Below, piece by piece: positions 53,013 through 63,570 of a DNA stretch of 64,000 nt; position 1 is the first letter of the stretch; every line of letters begins with the position of its first letter. Source of the stretch: Glandiceps talaboti (taxonomy: Eukaryota > Hemichordata > Enteropneusta > Spengelidae); assembly GCF_964340395.1 (NCBI RefSeq), contig NC_135560.1, forward strand, positions 6,872,598-6,936,597, in the 5' to 3' direction. The notes under the pieces are model-generated. The model made no database searches. It saw only the letters and a program-made list of their open reading frames with translations, and was not told the origin of the DNA. Position numbers and translations under genes: made by a program.

Positions 53013-54168
53013 TTAATTGTTCTGCAATAATGATTTATGTCTATGCCTACACGACGACACAAGTTCATTCCGTTTATTTAGAGTGCAACGATGAGGTTGA
53101 CAAATTATAATATACTTTTCAGTTATGCAGAGATTACATCTCTGACTGGAGCTGTTGTACGGTCGCGCGCGTGCGATAATTTTCCATGTGATGTCGTAAT
53201 CAATTTCTTTATCCTTAAGAAACCATACATACTTACTTAGTTCTGTTGAGTTTCTTGACAAATTATTGCGGAATGAAGCTGTGTGGTTCCTGTACCGTGT
53301 CTTGAACTCGTTTTCAGTAAGTCCGACATACGTTTCGCGGATATTGGTGTCTTTACGCTGAACTGTTGCCTGGTATACCACGCTCTTTTGTAAACATTTC
53401 CCGTCCAAGGGACATGTGTCCTTCACGCGACAGTTACATAACTTAGTATTCTCGTTTTTACAGCCGTTCTGGGTAGATAGTTGTGTTTTATTGTGGTTGT
53501 CGATGAGACGTTTAGTATTAGTTACACAACTGTAACTAATTTTAATAGTATTACGATTGAAGATTTTCCTGAGGTTGTTCCCTTGTGGAAAGCACTTGTC
53601 TACCAGGGCAAGAAATTTTTTACCAATATTAGTGGAGACACTCTTGCTAAAGGGTGGGTTATACCATAAAATATTATTCCGTGGCCTATTTTTCCTACCT
53701 ATAGTTGCGGGGGGCTTATATTCAAGTTTGTATTTATACCCGCTTTCGTGTAATGCTTTCTGGTACTGAGGTGCGGCTTGATCGAATGACTGCTTATCTG
53801 ATGATATTGATGACAGTCGTCTATTTACCCCCGCTGGTATGTTTTTAATAATATTAGGGGGATGGTTGCTCTCACGATGGACATATTGCAAGGTTGCGTT
53901 CGGTTTTGTATATGGGCTGTAGGTTTTCTCGGCGAGGTTAAAAGTAACGTCGAGGAAGTTGACTACGTTCTTATTAGCTTCGATGGTGATGTTCAGCCCA
54001 TACTCCTTGAATATATAGCAAATCTCTTTCTTGATCCTCTCAGTGTCCTTAGGTGTTGTGTCGGAAACGGCTAATCCGTCGTCTCTGTATAGTCCGACCT
54101 TTATTCCGTAAACGGTTTGAAGTTTGGATAGTAAAAGGCAGCCGACTAGTTCGCAAGTTTCTGCCCCG
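53013..54168 (-). pseudogene. Penelope-like RT/GIY-YIG polyprotein, 5'-truncated, frame intact
   Basis: About 385 element-derived codons. Reverse-transcriptase catalytic box YRDDG, then GLNITIEANKNVVNFLDVTF (motifs D/E), a linker with HPPNIIKNIPAGVNRRLS, a Cys cluster (CNCRVKDTCPLDGKCL), and a GIY-YIG-type endonuclease with VVYQATV and ETYVGLTENEFKTRYRNH, then a CNLC knuckle. The open frame extends about 30 codons upstream of 54168, but those codons are antisense to the neighbouring copy and are an artefact. The fingers/palm part with motif A is missing, so the enzyme is incomplete. Confidence 0.82.
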
Positions 54169-54485
54169 AAAATTTCAAAATATACAGCGAGAGGAAAAGA
54201 AAATTGCAACACAATTAGATATCGCTGATAGAGTAAATACAACGGCCAGGAAAGAAGCATTTATAACCCTGAAAGACCACAAACCAAACTTTGCAAACAA
54301 ACCAACCTGTAGATTGATTAACCCCACTAAATCAGAGATCGGTAAAATCAGTAAACAAATCCTAGATAGAATAAATACGAAAATCATTGCGGCTACCAAG
54401 ATCAACCAGTGGAATAACACATCGTCCGTTATAAAATGGTTCAACAACATTGTAAACAAGGAGAAACACAACTTTATTTGTTTTG
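54169..54485 (+). mobile_element. Penelope-like retroelement, right copy, 5' piece (before the inserted transposon)
   Basis: Plus strand. Encodes the reverse-transcriptase fingers region ([20 protein letters not shown] and [18 protein letters not shown]) up to [10 protein letters not shown], where the 5.16 kb transposon interrupts the frame. The element is 5'-truncated at the junction near 54169. Confidence 0.83.
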
Positions 54486-54506
54486 TACGGTGGACGAGAA
54501 GGACAT

Positions 54507-54755
54507 TTCCGCGCTCTCAATGATTGGGCGTTCAAAGCAATTTCCGCGCTCTCAATGACAGAGTTCAAAGCAATTTCCGCGCTCTCAATGACTGAGCGTT
54601 CAAAGCAATTTCCGCGCTCTCAATGACTGGGCGTTCAAAGCAATTTCACCGCTCTCAATGACTGGGCGTTCAAAGCAATTTCCGCGCTCTCAATGACCGA
54701 GTTCAAAGCAATTTCAGCTCTCTCAATGATAAGTGTTTCAAAGCAATTTCTGCGA
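54507..54755 (+). repeat. Left-arm minisatellite of the 5.16 kb transposon
   Basis: About seven units of a 33-35 bp repeat with the phrases GCGTTCAAAGCAATTTCC and GCGCTCTCAATGA; inverted relative to 59090-59640. Confidence 0.92.
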
Positions 54756-54844
54756 TGTCAGACATTTCCGCAACAGAAACTATTTCTCTGTCAGAAGCGA
54801 TTTCCCAGACGTACAGAAGTGGAATCCCCACAAGTCACGTGTTA

Positions 54845-55740
54845 GGGAGCATTCGTTTTTTACGGGGAGGGGGGGGGGGGTCGGTGGAATTCGGGGGGGG
54901 GGGTGACTTTTACAAAGCAGTTTTTAGGGGGGGGTCAAATTTTATATCCAATGGTTTGGGGGGGGGTCAATTTTAACAACAGATTTGTATGGAATCATAG
55001 CAAAAAACAACAGAATTGACAAAAAAATGTACAAAACAGAATACAAACATGTCTTTATTCTGTCTGATCAAATGATAACAAGTAAAAAAAAGAAAACACA
55101 GAATCACAAAAATAAAACTTTCAGGCTGTGGCAATATAATGACATACCTCACTTTTAAAACTCTTTAAAAACTCTTTAAAAACAACAGAACTCATTCAAA
55201 TTAATTTTTGACCACTTACCAAACATATCAAAGAAACAATTGACCTGAGTCTGAGAGTGAACCATGAGAGGGATAAAGAGGAGGAGGAGAGCGATGAAGA
55301 GGATGAGATGGACGAAGACAGTGAATCAGAAGATGGACATGTAGTGATACATGAATTGGGTGAATCAGAGGAAAGTGACTCGGAAAGTGACTCTGAAAGT
55401 GATAGCAGTGACATTGAAAATGAACTCTTTCACACAACAAGATCAGGCAGACAGTGTACTACTTGGAAGTCACGGAACTACATGGACTAGGTTTCATGGT
55501 CCATTATGTGATATGTCGAACAAACACTCATATAAGTCAAGTGTTTCATAAATCTATTATAAATCAAGTGGAAATTTTTTATAGGGGGGGGGGGGTCACA
55601 TTTTACAATTGATGGATTTAGGGGGGGGTCAAATTTTAGAAAAGTAATTTTTAGGGGGGGGTTGCTTTTTACATTTAATTCATACCTCAAATTCCACCGA
55701 CCGACCCCCCCCCCCCTCCCCGTAAAAAACGAATGCTCCC
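54845..55740. mobile_element. Nested element with G-run inverted ends and TTA target duplication
   Basis: 896 bp inserted in the left arm of the 5.16 kb transposon. Inverted ends start GGGAGCATTCGTTTTTTACG on both sides, run into a long G tract and GTCGGTGGAATT, and are flanked by TTA (54842-54844, 55741-55743). The intact right arm of the host transposon (around 59031) shows the empty site. Three-base TTA duplication suggests a PIF/Harbinger-type element; inference. Internal sequence has several G(8-10)TCAA/T blocks. Confidence 0.82.
55257..55490 (+). other. Acidic open frame inside the nested element
   Basis: 77 codons, very rich in Glu, Asp and Ser, ending TTRSGRQCTTWKSRNYMD. It could be the tail of an ancestral element protein or captured host exon. 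No family is recognised and coding status is uncertain. Confidence 0.3.
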
Positions 55741-56110
55741 TTAGTGACATATGTTTCATGTGTACACACAAGTACAGAATATGGAGGAGTCATGCAGAAG
55801 CTCAATTGTTGTATGCAAGAATTTTAGAAAGATTGGTACCCCATCCATAAATTGTAACAATGCACTTAGTATGCTTGAGGGAGAAATAATCACTTTACAA
55901 ATGCCAGTTGATGTTCATGAAAAATAAAAATGTCTTCAGCAGAAAATGTTGCAGAACACGACAGTAATTTGTAACTCATTTATGTCCACTATATGTAATA
56001 TCAATTTTATGTCCTTGAATGATTAAAATTATGTAGCCCAGACACTTCGCAAATGTATTTATGGTGTATCAATCTGAGACTTCCAATAGTTTGAGATTGA
56101 AAGATAGTCG

Positions 56111-57456
56111 GGTGCGTGACTAACGACGTCCAAGTAAAATCCTATCTATCCAGAGATGATATGATTCGTTTTCAAACCATGAATACGTTTTTAAGCAATC
56201 GACATTTAGAAATACAAGTAATTTCGAAGTTGATTTTTGGATGTTGATATCGATTTTTGAACATCCATTTTTTGAGACTCATCGAAAATCAAAACATGAA
56301 CCATGTTTCACTTTTCTCAGCTGTGCACTTTTTATCGTTACATTATTGTAACATTTGTGCCACTAGGCTCGACTCAAAGAGACATCGCAGGGAAGCGAAG
56401 CGAACCGGATGTCTTCGTTAATATCCCGTCGATCATCGGGCATGACGTGGCACAACAAATCGATAGCCCCACTTTGAGTACGAGGAATTCACATATAGGG
56501 TATAATAAACTATCATGTCAGAATACTGGTTTAATAATATTCTAAGCTCGGCAACCTTGTGTTCATAGTGGTCTGAGGTTTAACACAAACGTATAGTAAT
56601 GACTATGTTACGTCGATTCACCCAAAATGTGCTGGAAAGGGGTAGGGGTTTTGTGCGAAGTGCCGTCTTAAGTATTAAGATCAAGGGTCTCGAGCTCTGT
56701 AAGTTTTTGGGTGTGTGGAATGTCTAGAGTTTGGGTTTACCGTTTGGATTTGGAAGTCTCAGCAGAGTCATCTTATTTTATTTTACACAGTCTAGTTACG
56801 CAGCCGGCCCCTCCCCATCCCCGTCTAGGTAACAACACAAATATATTTAAACTGTATAACATCGTCGGTATGACATCACAATAAATACATTTGATTGAAA
56901 AAATAATGCCGACGATAACTCACTACCTAAAAACAATTCTTGTATAATGTACAAACAACCGTCACTGTATGGGATGGATGGCTGGTGTCAGTTAGTCATG
57001 CAATATGCGCCAGAAACGAGGTCCCACCCCAAACATCTGATTACAAATTTACAATTTATTTGTACATTTAGGACGTCCAAAAGGATATGTTCATATTCCA
57101 ACACTATCTGTTACTTGTTGTCTTTGCTTTCCTTTGATCTTCGCTTTGATATCATTTTTAGTAAACAACCTGCAAACTTCATAGAAACTGTAGATAGTAC
57201 GAGTAAAAGGTGTCCCTAACTTTCCAGTAAAACGTTGAAACGTGAAACGTTGTTTGTGGTTTGATTTTGATTGCTTTTCAAAAAACGAAAGTTCGAATTT
57301 CGATATCAACACCTAAAACACTAAGTTCCAAATTCACATGTAATTTCAAATGTTGATTGTTTAAACACGTATTCATGGTTTGAAATTACGTCAGAAACGA
57401 ATCACATCATATCTGGATAGATTGGGATTTCACTTGGACGTCGTTAGTCACGCACC
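56111..57456. mobile_element. 1.35 kb long-inverted-repeat element inside the 5.16 kb transposon
   Basis: Ends start GGTGCGTGACTAACGACGTC on both sides (right end inverted). Similarity continues inward about 230 bp with lower identity (shared GATGATATGATTCGTTT-like and TGTTGATATCGA phrases). TAGTC flanks the element on both sides (56105-56109, 57457-57461), with one extra G on the left. No coding potential in the centre. Confidence 0.65.
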
Positions 57457-58261
57457 TAGTCAGTATGCAGACAGAGTATCGAGGATAGACTTCACGTGTT
57501 GTCATCAGAATGTTGAAACAACTATTCCAACATTGGTTGCAGTCAGTATATATGAAAGTTATCAAGAAATTGATATTTGTGTAAGATGAAAGGACTATGA
57601 TGTTGTGATTATTGGTAACAGGACACTACGCCCCCATACAAACAACCCGTAGGATAAATGCCCCCAATCACGCCTACAAATACACATACACTTTCATTTC
57701 AAACATGCTGATAAAGACTGAAATATTGATAATGAAATGAAATTTTAGAAAAAACGAAGTGCGATAAACATGTGATTTGATTTCTAAATAAACAGTTATT
57801 AACTCATAAACAGGACCACTTTCGACCCTGCCCTAGTATGTAATTATCCCACCTGAGGCCTTTCTCCGGGGGCATTTTTTTCGGGTGCCCTAGAGCCGTC
57901 ATTATTATGTTAAAGAGAAAAAAATAGTGTGACGAACTCGTGGAAAGTACACGAAAAACTCTGATATTTAACACCTAATAAAACAATAGAATAGATTGCC
58001 TACGAAAGCTGGTAGCGTTAGCAAGCCTTCGATAAGCGTGAAAAACCCTCTCCGTCACACCAAGCTGTTCGATTGACCTTGTGTATGGCAGAACATACAC
58101 TATATAAACTTGAGTACAGACACATTCGCCAAGCCAGCGTCTCTAGACTACGGCACAACCCAAGAAACCTGAAATATCACGACCAACTCGTGAAAATAAA
58201 CGCCTCAACCTCACGGAGGCATACAAGAAAACGTTTCCCTAAAGGAAGAAGTAGGTTTTAA

Positions 58262-58364
<103 letters not shown>

Positions 58365-58544
58365 AAGAAAAGTGTTGCTATAGCTACCTGACCAAGACTC
58401 CACCCCTCAGCAACTGACTGGCATATGAAAAGTGTGTTTCGAATAAAACACGGGATATCTAGACCTGAAGTACTGGGAAAAATCAGACGAGCCAAATACA
58501 GGCACCCGGGGCGTGACACCCACAAGCTTTCCGCAACAACTATC

Positions 58545-58965
58545 TGTGACAATACCTGTTACTATTGTTATCTCTGATAATATCTGTTACTATAGCTATC
58601 TCTGACACTACCTGGTACTATAGTTATCCCGGACAATGCCTGTTACTGTTACGGCATTAAATCTCCCAATACCAGAATGTATTTCGTGTAACTCTAGAAT
58701 GTATTAAATGCATTTATTACAAGCTCCCTGGACCGTCCGCCCGGTCTTAGAATGTATTTAGTGCAGTCAGAGAATGTAAAAAATGATTTCTAACTTCTGT
58801 TTAAAAAAATGTAAAACGTGCATGAGTTAAATGTAAAAATGTATTTCCTGCAAAATATATGACTTCTGGCCATGGATGCAATACCTGTTACTATAGTTAT
58901 CTGTGACAATACCTGTTACTATAGCTATCTCTGACAATACCTACTGTAGTTATCAATGACAATGT
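58545..58965 (+). repeat. Minisatellite with unit about 28-30 bp in two clusters
   Basis: Units like GACAATACCTGTTACTATAG followed by TTATCTCT occur about four times at 58545-58640 and three times at 58878-58965, separated by a different stretch with TAGAATGTATT-type repeats. Confidence 0.8.
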
Positions 58966-59089
58966 GTACACACAGGCACCGTCACTGTGTCCACAATTTT
59001 TACCAGTTACATGTACTTCCGGGTCACTAACACGTGACTTGTGGGGATTCCACTTCTGTACGTCTGGGAAATCGTTTCTGTTGCGGAAA

Positions 59090-59640
59090 TGTCTGACATC
59101 GCGGAAATTGCTTTGAAACTCTTATCATCGAGAGAGCTGAAATTGCTTTGAACTCTATCATTGAGAGAGCTGAAATTGCTTTGAACTCGTTCATTGAGAG
59201 CGCGGACGGAAATTGCTTTGAACGCCCAGTCATTGAGAGCGGTGAAATTGCTTTGAACGCCCAGGCATTGAGAGCGCGGAAATTGCTTTGAACGCCCAGA
59301 CATTGAGAGCGGTGAAATTGCTTTGAACGCCCAGTCATTGAGAGCGCGGAAATAGCTTTGAACGCCCAGTCATTGAGAGCGCTGAAATTGCTTTGAACGC
59401 CCAGTCATTGAGAGCGCTGAAATTGCTTTGAACGCCCAGTCATTGAGAGCGCGGAAATTGCTTTGAACTCTGTCATTGGGAGCAGTGAAATTGCTTTGAA
59501 CGCCCAGTCATTGAGAGCGCGGAAATTGCTTTGAACGCTCAGTCATTGAGAGCGCGGAAATTGCTTTGAACTCTGTCACTGAGAGCGCGGAAATTGCTTT
59601 GAACGCCCAATCATTGAGAGCGCGGAAATGTCCTTCTCGT
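59090..59640 (-). repeat. Right-arm minisatellite of the 5.16 kb transposon
   Basis: About sixteen 33-35 bp units (phrases CATTGAGAGCGCGGAAATTG and CTTTGAACGCCCAGT). Open frames here are translations of the repeat. Confidence 0.93.
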
Positions 59641-59648
59641 CCACCGTA

Positions 59649-61004
59649 GTTTTGACATCGTAGAGTTTTACCCATCCATCAGCGAAGACCTCTTAAACAA
59701 GGCTCTTGATTTCGCTTCGGCATACGATACAATAACTGATGAAGAAAGAAATATTGTTATACAATCGAAAAATTCCCTCCTTACACATAATCAACAACAA
59801 TGGCAAAAGAAAAACCACCGTCCTTTCGACGTCGCTATGGGAAGCTACGACGGGGCAGAAACTTGCGAACTAGTCGGCTGCCTTTTACTATCCAAACTTC
59901 AAACCGTTTACGGAATAAAGGTCGGACTATACAGAGACGACGGATTAGCCGTTTCCGACACAACACCTAAGGACACTGAGAGGATCAAGAAAGAGATTTG
60001 CTATATATTCAAGGAGTATGGGCTGAACATCACCATCGAAGCTAATAAGAACGTAGTCAACTTCCTCGACGTTACTTTTAACCTCGCCGAGAAAACCTAC
60101 AGCCCATATACAAAACCGAACGCAACCTTGCAATATGTCCATCGTGAGAGCAACCATCCCCCGTATTATTAAAAACATACCAGCGGGGGTAAATAGACGA
60201 CTGTCATCAATATCATCAGATAAGCAGTCATTCGATCAAGCCGCACCTCAGTACCAGAAAGCATTACACGAAAGCGGATATAAATACAAACTTGAATATA
60301 AGCCCCCCGCAACTATAGGTAGGAAAAATAGGCCACGGAATAATATTTTATGGTATAACCCACCCTTTAGCAAGAGTGTCTCCACTAATATTGGTAAAAA
60401 ATTTCTTGCCCTGGTAGACAAGTGCTTTCCACAAGGGAACAACCTCAGGAAAATCTTCAATCGTAATACTATTAAAATTAGTTACAGTTGTGTAACTAAT
60501 ACTAAACGTCTCATCGACAACCACAATAAAACACAACTATCTACCCAGAACGGCTGTAAAAACGAGAATACTAAGTTATGTAACTGTCGCGTGAAGGACA
60601 CATGTCCCTTGGACGGGAAATGTTTACAAAAGAGCGTGGTATACCAGGCAACAGTTCAGCGTAAAGACACCAATATCCGCGAAACGTATGTCGGACTTAC
60701 TGAAAACGAGTTCAAGACACGGTACAGGAACCACACAGCTTCATTCCGCAATAATTTGTCAAGAAACTCAACAGAACTAAGTAAGTATGTATGGTTTCTT
60801 AAGGATAAAGAAATTGATTACGACATCACATGGAAAATTATCGCACGCGCGCGACCGTACAACAGCTCCAGTCAGAGATGTAATCTCTGCATAACTGAAA
60901 AGTATATTATAATTTGTCAACCTCATCGTTGCACTCTAAATAAACGGAATGAACTTGTGTCGTCGTGTAGGCATAGACATAAATCATTATTGCAGAACAA
61001 TTAA
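59649..61004 (+). pseudogene. Penelope-like RT/GIY-YIG gene remnant, interrupted and frameshifted
   Basis: Two open segments (RT palm to about 60172, then RT thumb/linker/endonuclease 60135-61004 in another frame) separated by a small deletion relative to the left copy. Together with the transposon insertion at the start of motif A this copy cannot make a full protein. C-terminal endonuclease placement is the usual layout of Penelope-like elements. Confidence 0.8.
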
Positions 61005-61101
61005 CTATGCTAATGCGCTATGTTACTAGGTGGATATTCCCTGTTAGGAACTTTAGAATAATAGAATTTAACGGTAAGGATACGCAGATACTATATTCCA
61101 T

Positions 61102-61156
61102 TCTACCCCTGATGAGTGAGGACTACGCACCTCACGAAACAGTTCTGTAGGGTCTA
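61102..61156 (+). ncRNA. Hammerhead ribozyme in the right Penelope-like copy
   Basis: Core CTGATGA at 61109-61115; stem II GTGAGG/CCTCAC (61116-61121 with 61130-61135) closing an 8-base loop; GAAA at 61136-61139; stem III ACAG/CTGT with loop TT (61139-61148); H17 = A at 61149; stem I ACCC/GGGT (61105-61108 with 61150-61153). All conserved core bases are present. Very short stem III is typical of the retroelement-borne hammerheads known in Penelope-like elements. Cleavage is predicted after 61149. Confidence 0.85.
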
Positions 61157-61251
61157 TAGCATATAATTTGGTTCAAATTTTCAAAACCTATATATAATTC
61201 GCTCTACTACCCGTATTGAGCACTTTTATGTGGTTTTATCTACATCCAGTC

Positions 61252-61394
<143 letters not shown>

Positions 61395-61841
61395 AACGTT
61401 TATACACATTTTGTCTAAAGTGACGTTTATTGAAATTCTTCAAGTCATAATTCACGCTGTTCTAATTTTAGAATTACAGACTTGGATGAGATAAGTTGAA
61501 GATCAGGGCCCTGTCCGTAAAGTGGACTATCCGTAGACTGGCTGCTTGTATACATTATCTGAAACCATACAAGTGCCGAGTGGATAAGCTTACTTGCGAA
61601 TTAAATGTTGACTTGCTCGGTAGTCTGTAGATTTTTACTAAAATAAGTAAAGTTCTCTTGAGTGATTGCATCTGACATGATTGTCATAAGGCTGACGACT
61701 TCGAACAGACACGATGACTAGTAAGGTGTGATATATTTCTCGAAGGAAAATTGTAGACCGAGTACTTGCAAGACGTTGCAACCTAACTGTGTCTTGGGTA
61801 TTTATAACTGTGGTAGTAGTAATGTTTGTCTCGTGAAAAAA

Positions 61842-61980
61842 AGATGATGGAGCGTGCAATACTATTGAGGCAAAAAGGTATTGTTGTTTTACGACGTTTT
61901 CCCTTGTGATAAACATCGTGATGGAGCGTGTTCTGTTACTGCTGCAAAGAGGTATGATGGTTTTACGACATTTGCAGGAG
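61842..61980 (+). repeat. Two-unit tandem repeat, unit about 75 bp
   Basis: Phrases GATGGAGCGTG, CAAA.AGGTAT and TTTTACGAC occur twice in the same order. No coding potential. Confidence 0.55.
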
Positions 61981-62099
61981 TACATTGATTGAGTACTTGT
62001 GCATCACGGTGGATAAAAGTTCTTGTAATTTATGGATTGGTGATGGATTAATCGAAATTTGAAAAATCTAACCGGGGGTTACACTTTTTTCAAATCATA

Positions 62100-63160
62100 A
62101 TTTTCATAGAGATATTTTCTAGACGGCTCTAGGGGTCTTACTGTCCTGCCGGGTATTTGCATGATAGAGCTTCACTCAGTATACCAACATGTAGCGGAGG
62201 GTGGGTCGTTATTCATCCTGGACATGACCTAGTAACGGCACAAGGGTCGTATCACTCTCTCCCCAGTCGCTTAATGTACAGACCCCTACCTCGATTAGTC
62301 CACTACTTATCAGTTTTACATTCAGCTACCCACGTTACCATGGGCCAAAGCGGGATTCTGTATATTCATTTTTTACCCGCAGAAAATTTAAATAACGAGG
62401 TGGTAATAGGACAATCATAATCATTTTTGAGATTATTTGAAAGAAATGTTTTTTGCTTTTCAAAAACAAGCAATATAACGAAGACTTTATAGTACCATAG
62501 ATAGTTATGTCCCATTGTCTATGGTAACTGAAGAAAGAGTGAGTGAGTGAGTGAGTGAGTGAGTGAGTGAGTGAGTGAGTGAGTGAGTGAGTGAGTGAGT
62601 GAGTGAGTGAGTGAGCGAGCGAGCGAGCGAGCGAGCGAGCGAGCGAGCGAGTGAGTGAGTGAGCGAGTGAGTGAGTGAGTGAGTTAACGAGTGAATGAAT
62701 GAACGGCCGGACGGAGTGTGTGAGGTGGTTGGGTAGGCTGGTTGATTGGTTTGTTTGTTTGTTTGTTGGTTGGTTGGTTGGTTGGTTGGTTGGTTGTGGG
62801 TTGGTTGATTGGATGGATGGATGGATGTGGACGAATTTACGGACTTAACATTATAGTATTTGTCGGACAATTCGGGTCTGAGTACCCATTAAAGTGATAA
62901 ACAAAATATTCTATATTAATAAGTGATATCGTAAACTGCGACAAGTGGTTCTGATCGACTGTCACTGTAGGAAGCCTCTGAAAGTCCGGCGTACGGTACA
63001 AAAATGTAGCACCACCTACCATCTTAAAAACATTCGGGGTTTTCCATATTTTGATTATTCGCCATGTCCCCCATGGAGGATCGGCTGTGTACCACAGTTT
63101 GCTTTCTGATATGCAGGAAACCATGGGCAAGTGGCTTCTGATAGCGAGTGTGACAACCTC
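62100..63160 (-). repeat. Interspersed repeat, copy 2 (permuted, inverted relative to 12.5-13.3 kb)
   Basis: Block A at 62100-62400 and block B at 62880-63160 match copy 1 on the opposite strand. Between them is a long GAGT/GAGC/GGTT/GGAT tetranucleotide stretch (62538-62828), corresponding to the tail after block B in copy 1. Confidence 0.7.
62538..62828. repeat. GAGT/GAGC/GGTT/GGAT tetranucleotide arrays
   Basis: Contiguous blocks of related tetranucleotides inside repeat copy 2; open frames across it are artefacts. Confidence 0.95.
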
Positions 63161-63339
63161 TCTGTCATAATGGTATTAAACTTTTCCTACCAATGATACT
63201 GCCATTAGATGTGCTAACCTTTACTACATGTATATGATGATGCCATTTAACTTTTAAAGAACATATTTCAATCCTATGTAAGTTATAAAGAATAGTTTCT
63301 GATACTTGATGGTGCTCTCTTGTAACGGGTTAAGGAATT

Positions 63340-63570
63340 GCTTGAAAGGGTCTGAATAGCCTAAATTTTGGCTTTAAGAGTAAAAAATCCTTCAGGGCTT
63401 CTAGAGGGAGACCCCTTAACCCCCCCCCCCCACCATGTGTCATCATGTTTTAGAATTAAATGATAGGGGGGGGGGGGGTCAGTCTGTTTTGGGTTTTACA
63501 GATTGGGGGGGGGGGGGTCAGTGACTTTTTGTCGGCCCGATTTAAGAATCCACCGCCCCCCTTCCAGGCT
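63340..63570. repeat. G-tract block resembling the nested element's G(n)TCA units
   Basis: A C run at 63420-63431 followed by two G(12-13)TCAGT blocks (63466-63481, 63505-63520) in T-rich context, similar to the G(8-10)TCAA/T units in 54845-55740. Possibly part of a related element; no ends found. Confidence 0.4.

Larger units (their letters stand above)
52820..54168 (-). mobile_element. Penelope-like retroelement, left copy (3' portion, minus strand)
   Basis: Nearly identical, inverted, to 59857-61193. It begins at the reverse-transcriptase region just upstream of the YRDD box and runs through the GIY-YIG-like domain and the 3' end with a hammerhead ribozyme. The 5' end is cut at 54168, where sequence switches to the head-to-head right copy. 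Confidence 0.85.
59649..61200 (+). mobile_element. Penelope-like retroelement, right copy, 3' piece (after the inserted transposon)
   Basis: Resumes at the duplicated GTTTTG and encodes motif A (FDIVEFYPSIS), then YRDDG and the same RT/GIY-YIG sequence as the left copy. A two-base deletion near 60160-60170 ends the frame at HPP; the next frame continues to 61004. It ends with a hammerhead ribozyme and a CCTATATATA tail. Confidence 0.85.

Noticed and set aside
52820-54168. Explaining the left Penelope-like copy as classic twin-priming 5' inversion
   Set aside because: Twin priming inverts a non-overlapping 5' segment, whereas both arms here contain the same 3' portion.
54169-54260. N-terminal 30 residues of the 415-codon minus-strand frame ending at 53013
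   Set aside because: They lie beyond the breakpoint at 54168 and are antisense to the RT fingers region of the neighbouring copy.
59007-59338. Two overlapping minus-strand frames of about 100 codons with repeated FKAIS/SKQF units
   Set aside because: They translate the transposon minisatellite; all frames stay open by repeat periodicity.
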